Assembly: GCA_902729315.2 (NCBI GenBank)
Contig: LR746273.1
Coordinates: 1,245,001-1,309,000 of the forward strand
DNA: 64,000 nt
DNA from: Spirodela intermedia
Lineage: Eukaryota > Streptophyta > Magnoliopsida > Alismatales > Araceae
Direction: 5' to 3'
The translations under genes were made by a program, and so were the position numbers. A model generated the notes under the pieces. That model did not search any database, had not been told where the DNA came from, and saw only the letters and a list, made by a program, of their open reading frames with translations. Numbering within the stretch: the stretch's first letter is position 1; every line of letters starts with the position of its first letter. Below, piece by piece: positions 48,697 through 59,883 of this stretch.

Positions 48697-49546
48697 ATGG
48701 GTTTAGTCTTCGGATCTCTTGTTGAGGCCTTGCGGCAGCCAACGATCGGCGGCGTGGTGGCTGAGCTCGTACTTTTCTCCGTTCCTGTCTGGTTGGCCCT
48801 CTTTGTGGGTCTCTTGGTCGGCTGGGCGTGGCGACCGAGATGGGCCGCCGATTTGGTGTGCGGAGAGAAAGGGAATTCTCGCCGTGATTATCCCCAATTG
48901 CGGTCTTCTTCTTCCTCAGAATTTTCTAGTGGATTGGAGTCGCACAAGGCCCAGGCGGATGAGAGCACCGGGAAGGCGACCTCTATGTACGACTCCGTCC
49001 ACAATCATCTCCATAATCCTTTATGGTTTTCGGCTCGTTTCTGAATTTTTGTTGAACCCAGATCGTCTGAGGATGGAGGTGATGGATTTTCTGTTACAAG
49101 AGAGGACCTTGGTTACCTTTCCCAGCTGGTAGAGATGACGGATGGGGGCCGCGAATGGATTCAGATGATGGACAAGTCATTACCCACCATGAGCTACAAA
49201 GCTTGGCGAAGAGACCCCGAGGTATCTGCTATCCCTGATTGACCGCCTGTCCTAACAATTCTCATCTGGGAACCGGCAAATACATTATAATATTGCATTT
49301 TAGAAGGCAATTCCGGTTCGTTCCGGTTTCCTAATTAGGTGGTGTTCCTTCTGCCAGACTGGTCCTCCACAGTATCGCAGTAGAACAATCTTTGAGGACG
49401 CAGCCCCGGAGACAGTCAGGGATTTCTTCTGGGATGATGAGTTCCGAATGAAAGCCAAGTGGGACGACATGCTCATCTACCACAAGACATTGGAGGAATG
49501 CCCGAAGACTGGGACGATGATTGTTCACTGGGTTAGAAAGGTGGGC

Positions 49547-49577
<31 letters not shown>

Positions 49578-50065
49578 TCACCATGCTTCTGTGTATCTGT
49601 GCTTACGCCCTTCGTCCCTTCTCCAGTTTCCATTCTTCTGCAGTGACCGGGAGTATATTATCGGCCGGAGGATCTGGAAGTCAGATGGAGCATACTACTG
49701 CGTCACCAAGGTATGCAAGAGTTGCCTCAAAATACTGAATTCATCGGTAGTGGTGGCCGATTTTACCTATGATCTACCTGACTGATGCGGTTGAGGTGAA
49801 ATTTCATCTGGTTTTCGCTGTATAATTAATTTTTTTTATAAGCTTCTACAGAAGGGTAGTTTTAGAAAAACTATTCGATAATCACAATTGTTCGAAGTTT
49901 CCTGAGAAAAATGAAGCATTGTTTAGTACAGCCTTGTGGAATTTGAACTGAATCCCATGGTTCAGGGGGGTTTCAACTAATTTTAGCTCTATTAATATTA
50001 CATATTTTCAATTGTAGATCGAACCAGTATCCGGGCTTTTGTCCTCGTTGTGTTCTTGAGCTTAT

Positions 50066-50121
<56 letters not shown>

Positions 50122-50880
50122 GATATATATATCTATAGATATAAATACATGTATTTAAATGAGTGTGTATACAAATAAATTCGACCAATGCATCTGTTCG
50201 AATTATTATTTATCGCATCATTCACTGCTTCGTATGGGCCTTAAACTCATCTGTTGGAATCATCTTGCATCAGAGTGTCAAAAACCAGTCTATACCAAGG
50301 AAGGGTAAACCAAGACGGGTCGACCTGTACTACTCCAGCTGGTGCATCCGCGCAGGTGCGCTTAATCTCTGATCATGTCCGGCAGAACATTCAATCTCGT
50401 GGGTGTTCTTGATTAATCTGAGCTTGGTTTTCTCCTCCTCTTCCAGTGGAATCGATGAGAGGGGACGGTCAACGGACGGCGTGCGAGGTCCTGCTCTTCC
50501 ACTACGAGGACATGGGGATACCGTGGGAGATCGCCAAGCTGGGCGTGAGGCAGGGAATGTGGGGCTGCGTCAAGAAGGTCGAACCGGGCTTGCGGGCCTA
50601 CCAGGCAGCGAGAGCCGCCGGTGAGCCCCTCTCACCATCGGCCCTTTTAGCGCAGATCACCACCAAAGTCAGCGCCGACGAGTTGAATTCGCTGGACGGC
50701 GGCAATGGTGAGCTGGTGGAGAGTCAACTGCCAGAGAAGACCCAGCCACTGGGGAAGGCCATTCCAAGGTTTCTGGTCATCGGTGGGGCTATCGCCCTTG
50801 CATGCACGTTGGACCGAGGCCTCTTGACGAAGGCGCTGGTCTGTGGGATCGCTCGGAAGTTCGCCAGGCCAGGGCGGTGA
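48697..50880 (+). CDS. START-domain lipid-binding membrane protein
   Basis: Six exons: 48697-48986, 49062-49221, 49358-49540, 49627-49710, 50274-50355, 50447-50880, giving 410 residues. The START fold covers about residues 105-300, with marker phrases WKSDGAYYCVTK, PRRVDLYYSSWCIR and GIPWEIAKLGVRQGMWG. The family is the plant PCTP-like START group, thought to bind phospholipids or sterols. A hydrophobic segment near the N-terminus (about 18-40, VLFSVPVWLALFVGLLVGWA) and another near the C-terminus (about 375-400, FLVIGGAIALACTL) suggest membrane anchoring at both ends. Exon 1 ends at AT|GTACGA, inferred from the frame needed by exon 2, and is the least certain join. The ligand is not predictable from sequence. 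Confidence 0.88.
50066..50121. repeat. (CT)n microsatellite in START-gene intron 4
   Basis: About 27 CT units followed by an AT-rich ATATATAT stretch. A shorter CT run sits at 49549-49571 in intron 3 of the same gene. Confidence 0.9.
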
Positions 50881-51396
50881 TCAGTTGACTTTGTACCCAG
50901 GGTAGGCAGTACCCGGGCAGTTTTGACTTTTGCTGCAGGAGAGGTTTTTGGTGGGAAAGGAAGTCGCCTTGAGGGCTCATTCGCCGGGGTTGTGAGTTTG
51001 AAGAAAAACTACATTGCCGCGAAAGCTTAGGGTTTGCACTTTTACTTTTGCCATAAAAAATCCGATGTATAATAAGGTAGAAGTAAGTCTGTCGAGTTCA
51101 TCAAGTAAATAAGAGGTGTGAGTCAAAGGGAAGATTGCCGGTCCTTCATTTCCCTTCTCACCTTCTCTCTCTCTCTCTCTCTCTCCTCTCTCCTCTCTCC
51201 TCCCTCTCCCCTCTCTCTCTCTCTCCCTCCTCTCTCTCTTCTTTTTCTCTCCTCCCCTCTTCTCTCTCTCTCTCCCCCTTCTCTCTTTCACATCTGGGGT
51301 TCTTATGAAACGGCAAGAACTAACAGGGCCACCCCGGAATTCACCACAGAAAAAAGAAGAAAAAGTGATGATTAATCAGAAGGAAGATTCACCCCC

Positions 51397-51444
<48 letters not shown>

Positions 51445-51718
51445 AGAGGCACCAGGAAATGTTTCACACCTGGGGCTCTAATTAGCCGGCAAGAACTAAC
51501 AGGACTACCCCTGACTTCACCAAAGAAAAAAGCAAGAAACTTGAACCATTGAAAGCTGGTCAAAACTGAGCATGGATCCTCAATATGTTCTTGTGGGTCA
51601 TACAAATAAGTCTCTGAATCAAACTACACACTGTCGAAAATGATGATCTGAGCCAAACAGCCGAGGTCTGGGATAGGCCCCCGTTATCTGAGGACGGCTG
51701 CGGGGAGAGAGAGAGTCA
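50881..51718. other. Convergent 3' spacer with CT-rich tracts
   Basis: Lies between the START-gene stop and the PDH E1 alpha stop. CT-rich DNA fills 51162-51290 and a pure (CT)n run covers 51400-51441. The phrase GGCAAGAACTAACAGG occurs at 51313 and 51488 followed by similar ACCCC...TTCACCA sequence, so this is an imperfect ~175-base direct repeat. Confidence 0.7.
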
Positions 51719-54342
51719 TCAAACCTCAGCGGTGCCCTGGGTGAACCCAGGGTCCTCGCAGCGGTACTTGCCGTCAGGCCCGATCCCGAAGCCCCTTGGG
51801 TCGGCAAATACGTTCTCCAGCAACTGGCTCCGAGGGGGAGGGGGGCTTGCGTCGGCGAACTCCACCGCTTCCTCAATCACCTCGTCGATCTTCTTCTCGA
51901 TGGCCTTCAAGTCGGATTCGGTCGCCAGATTGTGCTCGATCACGTATTTCTTCAGAGCTACAATTGGATCCCTCGCAGCATAGCGGGCTTTTTCATCTGG
52001 AATAGAACAGAGACAAGATCGTGAGGAGATTAAATAACGGGATGCATTTATTTATTTTATCAAAACTAAAATCATTTCCAATATTTGGGGACGGGAGAAA
52101 AGATGGAGGGAATAATCAATAGATGAAGAATCTGGGGAGGAGATGAGCACAATTCAGATTTTTTTCCCATAATTGCTCGAGTTCCTTTAAATTTTATCTG
52201 CCATTCCATACTTGAAATGAGCAATAAAAGGACAAATTCCACGGAATAAGTCAACGTTATAATGAAGTTCTTATACGAAGTCAACGTTCCTTCGAATGCA
52301 GACATTATCTGGCATCACTGTATTCAAAGAGCTCGATGTTTCGATAGTATGAGCAGATCCAAGAAAACAAATCGAAAAGGGCAAATGGAATCGATATCTT
52401 AAAATGAAGGTCAACGCACACAAATACGTTGAGGCATTGAGATCAACAAAAAAAAGGACTCCTCTTAACAATGGGTTCTGGGAGTCAACCTCTTTTGAAA
52501 TGGTTCTGGAGATGGAGATTCATCGACAGTTGACTTGAGAAAAAAAAAATTCCCTTTATACGGTAGATCAAGCCATCCCCAAATGGGTAACATGTTGTAA
52601 GACGAAATTGATCAGATCGCAATTTGATACGTGATTAAGCCGAGGAATCATGCTATGCGTACTCCAGGTCAAGGAGAATTCTTAGCAAAGAGGAGTTGAC
52701 TTTTTCTGGGTATGAATGGGATTCAGTAGTCATAATATAAAATCAACATCTCTATAAAATAAGTCCTAAAAATATAAAATATAGAGTGTTCAAGATTCCC
52801 CAAGTCCATATAATAATAATGCGAGGCATAGTTTCTTTGATTCCATTTCCAATCAGGAATATCTTGCAAAGTCAAAGCAGATTCAAGATGCCAATAATGC
52901 CATCAGTGGCAATGATTCCATGTCCAGAAAACAGATTGCGAGTTATTCTATGTTTCGTTGTTTAGGCGCCTAATAATCCAATCAAAAATATGTTTCCATG
53001 GTAGAATGGGATCTAATAACATCGTATTTTTATGAAGCATATGACTAAATTAAATTGGGATCCATTTAAATACTGGATCACAAAGCACCATATCGCCTAC
53101 ACTGCAATAAAAATAGCATAATTTATATTTATAAATAAAAATGCTACTACCCATTGAAGAAAATGAGAGGGGAAAGCCATTGAAACTTGGACGAAAAGTC
53201 AATTCAGGGGGCCACTGAGGAAGATGCAATCTCACCAGGGTTTCGGAGTTCATCCGGATCAGCCAGCGAGTGGCCACGGAACCTGTAGGTCTCACACTCG
53301 ACCAGCGTCGGCCCCTCTCCTCGCCTTGCCCTTCCAATAGCCTCCTTAGCCACCTCCCTCACCTTGAGCACATCCATCCCATCGACATGAAACCCAGGCA
53401 TCCCAAATGCAGGTCCCTTCTTCCAGATCTCTGGGTCCGAGGTTGCCCGCAGGTGGGACATTCCAATCGCCCACAAGTTGTTCTCCACCACGAAGATGAT
53501 GGGCAGCTTCCATAGGGCGGCCATGTTCAAGCACTCGAAGAACTGGCCATTGTTGCAGGTGCCGTCCCCGAAGAACGCGAGGGTAACATAATCGCAGTTG
53601 GCTTCCTTGAGCACCTCGCGGCGGTAGCGGGAGGTGAAGGCAGCGCCGGTGGCCACGGGGATTCCTTCTCCGATGAAGGCGAACCCACCGAGAAGATTGT
53701 GCTCGGCGGAGAACATGTGCATGGAGCCGCCCTGCCCACGGCAGCAGCCGGTGGCCTTGCCGAAGAGCTCCGCCATGACAGCGCGAGCTGGGACCCCCTT
53801 GCTGAGGGCGTGGACATGGTCGCGGTAGGTGGAGACGACGGAGTCCTCCTTCTTGAGAAGCCTGATGAACCCTGTTGAAACGGCCTCCTGCCCATTGTAG
53901 AGGTGGACGAAACCAAACATCTTCCCCCGGTAGTACATCTGAGCACACATGTCCTCAAACGACCGCCCGAGAACCATGTCCTCGTACAGATCCAGCGCCT
54001 CCTCTCGCGTGATCAGCTGCAGAAACCCAGCCCGTGAGAGCACCATCCGGGAAAGATCCGGGATCTTCTGCAAATGGAAGGGAGGATTACCAGGTTGGAG
54101 AGCGGGGAATTCGGTTCGATCTTCGAGCTGAGCACATCGGAGGAGGAGACGGCCTGGATCGGGCGCAGAATGGAAGGGGAAGAAGAAGACACAGACGAGA
54201 ATGGCTGATGAGGGTGGAAGGGGCGGAGGATCCTGCACGAAGAGGACCCGATCCAGGCGGATGCAGCCGCCTTGTCGCCTGAGGAGGACCTGCCGGCGAA
54301 GGGGCCCGAGGCCAGCACTTTCACGGCCGTGAAGGCGGACAT
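51719..54342 (-). CDS. PDH-E1 ALPHA: Pyruvate dehydrogenase E1 alpha, plastidial
   Basis: Three exons on the minus strand: 54342-54091, 54016-53236, 51996-51719, giving 436 residues (Arabidopsis homologue about 428). The first 70 or so residues are Ser/Ala/Arg-rich with few acidic groups, a chloroplast transit peptide. The mature enzyme contains [20 protein letters not shown], the thiamine diphosphate motif [19 protein letters not shown], and [14 protein letters not shown]. The C-terminal block, [12 protein letters not shown], matches the plastid rather than the mitochondrial form. With E1 beta it decarboxylates pyruvate to supply acetyl-CoA for plastid fatty acid synthesis. Intron 1 is 74 bases, from GTAATC to TTTCTGCAG, and joins NSPLSNL to [15 protein letters not shown] nearer TTTGCAG would leave a 23-base intron, which is too short to splice. 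Intron 2 is 1239 bases. Confidence 0.96.
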
Positions 54343-55153
54343 CTTCTCTCTCCTCTGCTTTCTCTCTGTTCCGCCTCTCTCTCTCTCCCTCTCTCCCTGG
54401 GAGCGGAAGAGGAGCTGGGTAGCTAAGCTATAATGGGGGATCGGCGGAGGAAACGAGGGGGATGAGAAGGGTCGGAGAAAGATGGCACCTTTCTGGGAGG
54501 GGACTGCGTTGGGGGGTTCGCTGGCCGGTGACTCGAGCAGTTCGAGCTCTGATTGGGATCGGATTGGGTTGAGCTGGGTTGCGTGGAGGCGGCGGGGGAT
54601 GAGGTGTAGGTCAAAGCCACAGCTCAGAGCACAAAACAGAGACTTCTTTGGGCCTCGGATGGGTTATTTTTGGGCCTCCACACAAGGCCCAAAAAAGACT
54701 AGGCCGAGTCCAATGGCCAAGGGAAACAGTTTTTTTCAAGTAAATAAAAAAATTGAGGCTGAAGGCCCATTAAAGCCCATTAGGGCTGGCGGCGCGTGAG
54801 ATAAGAATGATATTATTTGAAATAATTAACGAATAATATTTTTTAGAAATGTACACGTGTCGTTTTTTCGAGCCACCCGTCGTGAGTGAGTGGATCAAAG
54901 GTCGCCGAAAGTGTGAACGAGGATCACCGTTGACGTGACCCCGCCGGTGATTCCGCCGGCGATTGTTGGAACTCAAAAACGGAATTAAATCCCGTTTATA
55001 TTCTCGGTGGTGTGGTGTCACGCGGGTTCCGTCATCCTTCCCCGGGATATATAAATGGTGGGTGGGCAGGAGGCGGGAGCGTGTGCAGGGGGGTGAAAGT
55101 AGTTTTCCGACGTCGAGAATCGCCGCCGCTTCCGATTCCGGCGAGCGGGAAGG
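54343..55153. promoter_or_regulatory. Divergent promoter of PDH E1 alpha and the small gene
   Basis: Site II-type TGGGCC/TGGGCT motifs cluster here in both orientations: 54649, 54671, 54685, 54763 and 54774. They are TCP-factor sites common upstream of housekeeping and organelle genes. A TATATAAA box at 55048-55055 lies about 100 bases before the small gene and must serve that side. Confidence 0.6.
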
Positions 55154-55515
55154 ATGAAGAAGGCCGGAGCGTTCGTGGCCTCCATCGCGGCGGCGTCCTC
55201 CATGGCTCTCCACCCTGGCTCTGCCTCTTCTTCCAACTCCTCCGACGGCGCTGGCAGGGTTCTCCACCATTCAAGCTTCGGCTATGAGGTATCGCTTCAG
55301 TCCCTCACCCTGTGGCTTATGATCTCCCGACTGATGTTCGCTTTCCGCTGAAATTGCTGCTGTTGATCCTGTCCTTGTAGGTTCCGTCGTCGTCGTCGTC
55401 CTCTGGGAAGCAACTGGCCAAACCAGCGAACGGAGGGGCGGGGCCGGAGGACAAGTTCGCGCCTCGGTTTGACGGTTTGAGATTCATAGAGACTCTGATC
55501 ACGGCACACAGGTGA
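55154..55515 (+). CDS. Small protein of unknown function (89 aa)
   Basis: Two exons of equal size, 55154-55288 and 55381-55515, each 135 bases, phase 0, with donor GAG|GTATCG and acceptor CTTGTAG. The protein starts MKKAGAFVASIAAASSMALH, which is basic then hydrophobic and Ala/Ser-rich. A Ser/Gly-rich low-complexity middle follows. It ends in a compact FAPRFDGLRFIETLITAHR (residues 71-89). This ending looks like a conserved motif rather than chance coding, and I believe similar endings exist in short plant proteins, but I cannot name a family or function. The TATA box about 100 bases upstream, the clean splice sites and the stop straight after the motif support a real gene. The N-terminus could be a weak targeting signal. 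Confidence 0.75.
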
Positions 55516-56954
55516 CGATCTCCGCCACCGTCTATCCCGGGAGGTCTACCGTGCCTCCTCAACTTTTTTCTCCTTTGGGAATCCAAATCCAAATCGAAAG
55601 AAAGCACGACGATCGAGGGAGCGGAGAGGATTCTATATCTGTCGGTACTTGCGGTGCCATTCTTCCATCTTCAAAGCATTTAATTTGTTCCCGCTTGGTA
55701 GCCAAAGAGCTACACAGTTTTGTCTTTCGAGAGGTGCTACCGCATTCAATCTCCCGCAGAAACAAATCGCAGCTCCTACACCATCCGTCGATTCTCTTTT
55801 AGATTTTCTGTAGGTTTTCTGACCGTCTGATCCACCATCTTCCCCACCGGAGGCCTCCCACCGCCACCGCCAAGAAATTTTAATTGCGCCGTCGGCGACG
55901 TCCGTCGTCGCTTTCTTCTGCCCTACGTCAGATTCAGGAATCTTCCATCGTCTACGTCATTTGTCCGTAGAGCTGATGCCAACTCACACCCCTTAAAGCT
56001 CTGCCGCAGCCACTAACTAATTTCACCTGCCCGATGTCTCAACCCACATAGAGCAGCAGTCAACGGCCCGGTGTCGGCCCGGACATCACGAAGCTCACGC
56101 GCAGTAGACACCTATTTATGAGAGAGAGAGAGAATTATTGTATATATATTATATTCCCTTATCATTACCTGGACCCAGGTCGGGCTGGGCCATTTTCCTT
56201 TTTCGGGCTTGTTCGAAGTACGGGCTTCTTGGCCCATCATCACCACAGCCGTCTTACAGCCAAGATTAGGCGTTAATTAAGACCTTAATTTATAATTAGC
56301 CATAAACAAGAGAGGGAAAGAGAGAGCCTGCCAATTCAATGATTCCATTATTTCATCATTCAACACCCCATTTTGGGCGAGCTATTCGCGGAATACATAC
56401 GGCTTCTGCCATTGCAGCTCCCTCCGGTCTTCCCAATGAGCATGAAGAAAAGTCAAAGAGATAACAATCGGAGAATGAGTCAAACTGTTGGAAGTTGGAC
56501 CGGCAGCTGACTTAATCCGGCGGGAAGCTGGAGCGTGTGGAATCGCTTCCAATGGAACCCTGTTGAGCGCGGTCAACAGAGGATATGCACGAAGCCCCCC
56601 AATCCACATCCATTCCCATTAATGCCGAGAAATGGCCGCATCTTGAAGAGCATGAACTGATTGACTAGAAATGAAAAGAAACCCGACGATGGACTTTTCA
56701 GCACCGGTTGACTGGGGCTTAGCACACCCAGCTGGCCCACACCACTTGGTTGACCGGGTAATGATAAGGCAAGAACTAGTAATTATTAATAATTACTGTC
56801 ATCAGTTGATCGCCGTCAAAAGTGACCATTTGGATGAAGTAAATACACCACAGTTGTTCATATAGATGTTCACATCGAGTCAAAGGAGGTATGAATCAGA
56901 GAAATTTCATATCGTAGGAGAGAATCTCACCAGAGGGGAAGCTGTCTTGGTGAG
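55516..56954. other. Spacer between the small gene and Aurora, no gene seen
   Basis: Convergent 3' ends. Contains a GA run at 56120-56133 beside AT-rich ATATATATTATAT, and GGGCTGGGCC/GGCCCAT-type motifs at 56183-56240. No coding match. Confidence 0.5.
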
Positions 56955-59883
56955 CTAAGTCAACGTGTTGCAGCTCCCAGAGGGGTCTGCGTGTTTCACG
57001 ATCCAAGGATGCTCCAGTATCTTCTGGAGGGAAAGCCTCTGTGAAGAGTCCTTCACCAGTAACTAAAATTAAAAAAAAAAAAAAAATTTAAGAATATTCA
57101 GATACTACTCTCCAGATCGTGCCCTCTCACTGATGATAAGGACGTTGAGAATCTTACCTTGCTGATGAGATCCTTCGCTTCCGCAGAAACATATGGAGTG
57201 GGGGGGAATCTCAAGTCAACCTTCATAATCCTGAGCCGGCATGATTTTTGTTAAGAATAGTGAATAGAAAGCCCTGAGTATGGGGTTAATTACAGAAATA
57301 AATACGCGATTACATAGATAACCCATTTTTCTACCTACCAGAAAAAATGAATGACATTAGTTATTCTGATCAGTAAAATAGAAAAATGGAGAGTTCCTTT
57401 TTTTTTATGAAAAAAATATTAATTGAACTCTGCTCTATATCCAGTACAAGAAGGAAAAAGAAGAATAACGTTGTTTATGTTAACTGCATGAAAAAGCCCA
57501 AAACGTTGACCAGAAATAAATCTGTGATTTATAATAATGGGCCTAACCCAGCCCTTTATAAGTGGTTATGAGTTTGGATGGCCCAATAAATCTACACAGT
57601 TTGTATCCCTTCAATAGAGCAATCAATGACTATTCTGTGAAAAGAAAACTCGACTACCTTCTGAAAGTGTTGCCCTGATCTTCCTCTTCGAATGGCGGGA
57701 CTCCGTAAAGAAACTCGTAGCACAAGACGCCTAATGTCCAGTTGTCAACAGCATGGTCGTGAGCCTTCTTTTCCACCATTTCTGGTGCAAGGTAGTCAAT
57801 TGTGCCGCACATGGTGTGCCTCTTAGCACTTGACTGCACGGCCCATCCAAAGTCTGCAATCTTCAGCCTACCCTGATTGATTAGAGACTATCGAACATCA
57901 AATACCACATGAAAAACAAGGTAAATTGGAAAAAAATCATGACTGTTACCTTTGCAGGACACATTATGGATGAAATGTTCGGTGGATATTTGGAGCAAGA
58001 GCAAAATAAAAGGTCAAAGAGAGGAATCCATCAAGATTTTGTTAAATAATAGCAAAGCCAGCCATTCTTAGCCGGAACCATCATCCTCTCACGCAAAATG
58101 CATTCATGTTTCCGTCTCTTCGAATGCTCTACAGATTCGTTTTTTTTGTGTATTATTCGCCGCCAAAAACTCACCCCATCTAATACTGTCTATCAGTCTC
58201 TCTGTCAATCTTTCTTTCATTGTCTTTATCTCTGTCTTTCTAGGTGTTTGAGGATCTATCTGTTTTGGGGGTTCTAATCTCTGTCTGTTGGGTTTTTTGA
58301 GATGCATTCATCCGTATCTTCCAATGCTCTACAGATATTCGTGGTTAAAACCATCATCTTGTCATCCAAAATGCATTCATGTTTCAGTATCTTTTAATGC
58401 TTTACTACATTCATTCCCAGAGTGGAAGGGGATGCATACTAGTCTTCAATGGGGGAGGAGATGAAGGCCACCACAGAGCAGTGGGAAATTAGCATCCTAA
58501 CGCAGTCATAGCTTACGAATTCTACGGTGGGATTGTTTACCACTTGATGGGGCTACTGTAATTGATCTCCAATTAAGCGAGAAAAAAAGCGATTGTCAAA
58601 ATTGATGCAAATATTTTGAATCATTTTTAAAAAGATGATGAAAACCATGACAAAAACCATCTCCATATCCTTTTCAGAGAAGCTAGAAGAAATAAAAAAA
58701 CCACCTCATAGGTGTTAAAATTTACACGACATTTGGTGTCTGTTTGCTTATTCTTTCTCAATGCAAAGATAATCAAGCTGGTAAATATTTGGGTGATTAA
58801 AGATAATCACACCTATGACCCATGAAAGATGCCAATCAATTAATACAATCCCCCCATGGAAGGGAGTTTACTGTCATTTTTATGGATCTTTTCTAATATC
58901 CAAATATTAATATTGGTTTTAAGATACAAGACCCTATCTGATATTAAGATATTGAGAATTGTCTACGGAATGAAAAGAATGCCTTAGGAATTTGTGCCGA
59001 CGTGATATAGTATACAGAAATGACTCCAAAATCTGTCGGTGCATCTGGAAAAATAATAATACATGAAGTACCTCTAAATCAAGCAGCAGATTTTCTGGCT
59101 TGATATCCCTGTGGATCACCTGCTTCTCGTGGAGGTAGGCCAAGGCCCTTGTGAGGCTTGCAATGTACTGCCAATTTCACCCACGACGATACATAACTAA
59201 GAAAGAAAGTAGCCAGAACGCAAAGAAGGTAATCTCACAGGGAGGAAAAAATGTCAGGAGCTTCCGGTGGCTACAGTGGAAGCACGCTTCTCAGAGAAGC
59301 ACTTGAGATCCTGGAGGAGCTTGTAAAGCTCCCTTCCAGCAGCGTACTCTAGGATCAGGAAGATGCGGGTCTCATCGTGGAACCAAGCATAGAGGCGAAG
59401 AACATTGGGGTGTTCCAGGCTGCACTGGATCTCGATCTCCCTTCGCAGGTGGTTGTGGTACTGGTACTTGTCGAGCTTCTCCTTAAAAATTGTCTTCAGG
59501 GCAACCACGTAGCCGCTCTGTACAGAAAAGCGAGAGACGACGATTTGAAGTAGCAAAAGAGACACAAGCTTACTAAAGAAGATCAAAGATTAAGAAATTC
59601 CATCGTCGCAGGTGCCTGAACTGATCATTTCCGGAAACATGAGAAAAAAATGGATAACCGAGAACCTCTCTCTCCCGCGCGAGGTAGACCTTCCCGAACT
59701 TCCCTTCGCCTAGGAGCTTGCCGATCTCAAAATCCGCGAGAGACCATTCGTCCTTCTACAAGTGGCGGCTCCGGTGAGAAGAAACGAAGAGGGCAAAGAA
59801 TGCGAATGAGGATGTGATGAAGAGAAGAACGTCCCACTAACCTTACCGCCCTCTCCTTGACGAGAGGGATTGAGCGTTGCCAT
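56955..59883 (-). CDS. AUR: Aurora kinase (plant alpha-Aurora-like)
   Basis: Seven exons on the minus strand: 59883-59842, 59755-59666, 59517-59275, 59167-59072, 57872-57658, 57230-57158, 57062-56955, giving 288 residues, a normal plant Aurora length. It phosphorylates histone H3 and spindle and cell-plate proteins in mitosis. Marks: [24 protein letters not shown] lysine, [25 protein letters not shown], activation loop [17 protein letters not shown], and [21 protein letters not shown]. The end [17 protein letters not shown] is the family C-terminus. The very short N-terminus ([14 protein letters not shown], then KDEW) fits the alpha group. The usual AxGGELYKEL hinge reads [10 protein letters not shown] here, an unusual variant. 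Exon 1 could alternatively end at the stronger-looking donor GTAAGG five bases earlier, but that breaks the frame. Intron 4 is 1.2 kb. Confidence 0.95.

Noticed and set aside
54068..54090. A 23-base intron in PDH E1 alpha from GTAATC to TTTGCAG
   Set aside because: Far below the minimum plant intron length. Using the next acceptor gives a 74-base intron that restores the family sequence exactly.
43060..59883. A cell-division gene cluster formed by KIN-1 and Aurora
   Set aside because: They are 10 kb apart with START, PDH and an unknown gene between them. Proximity is likely chance.
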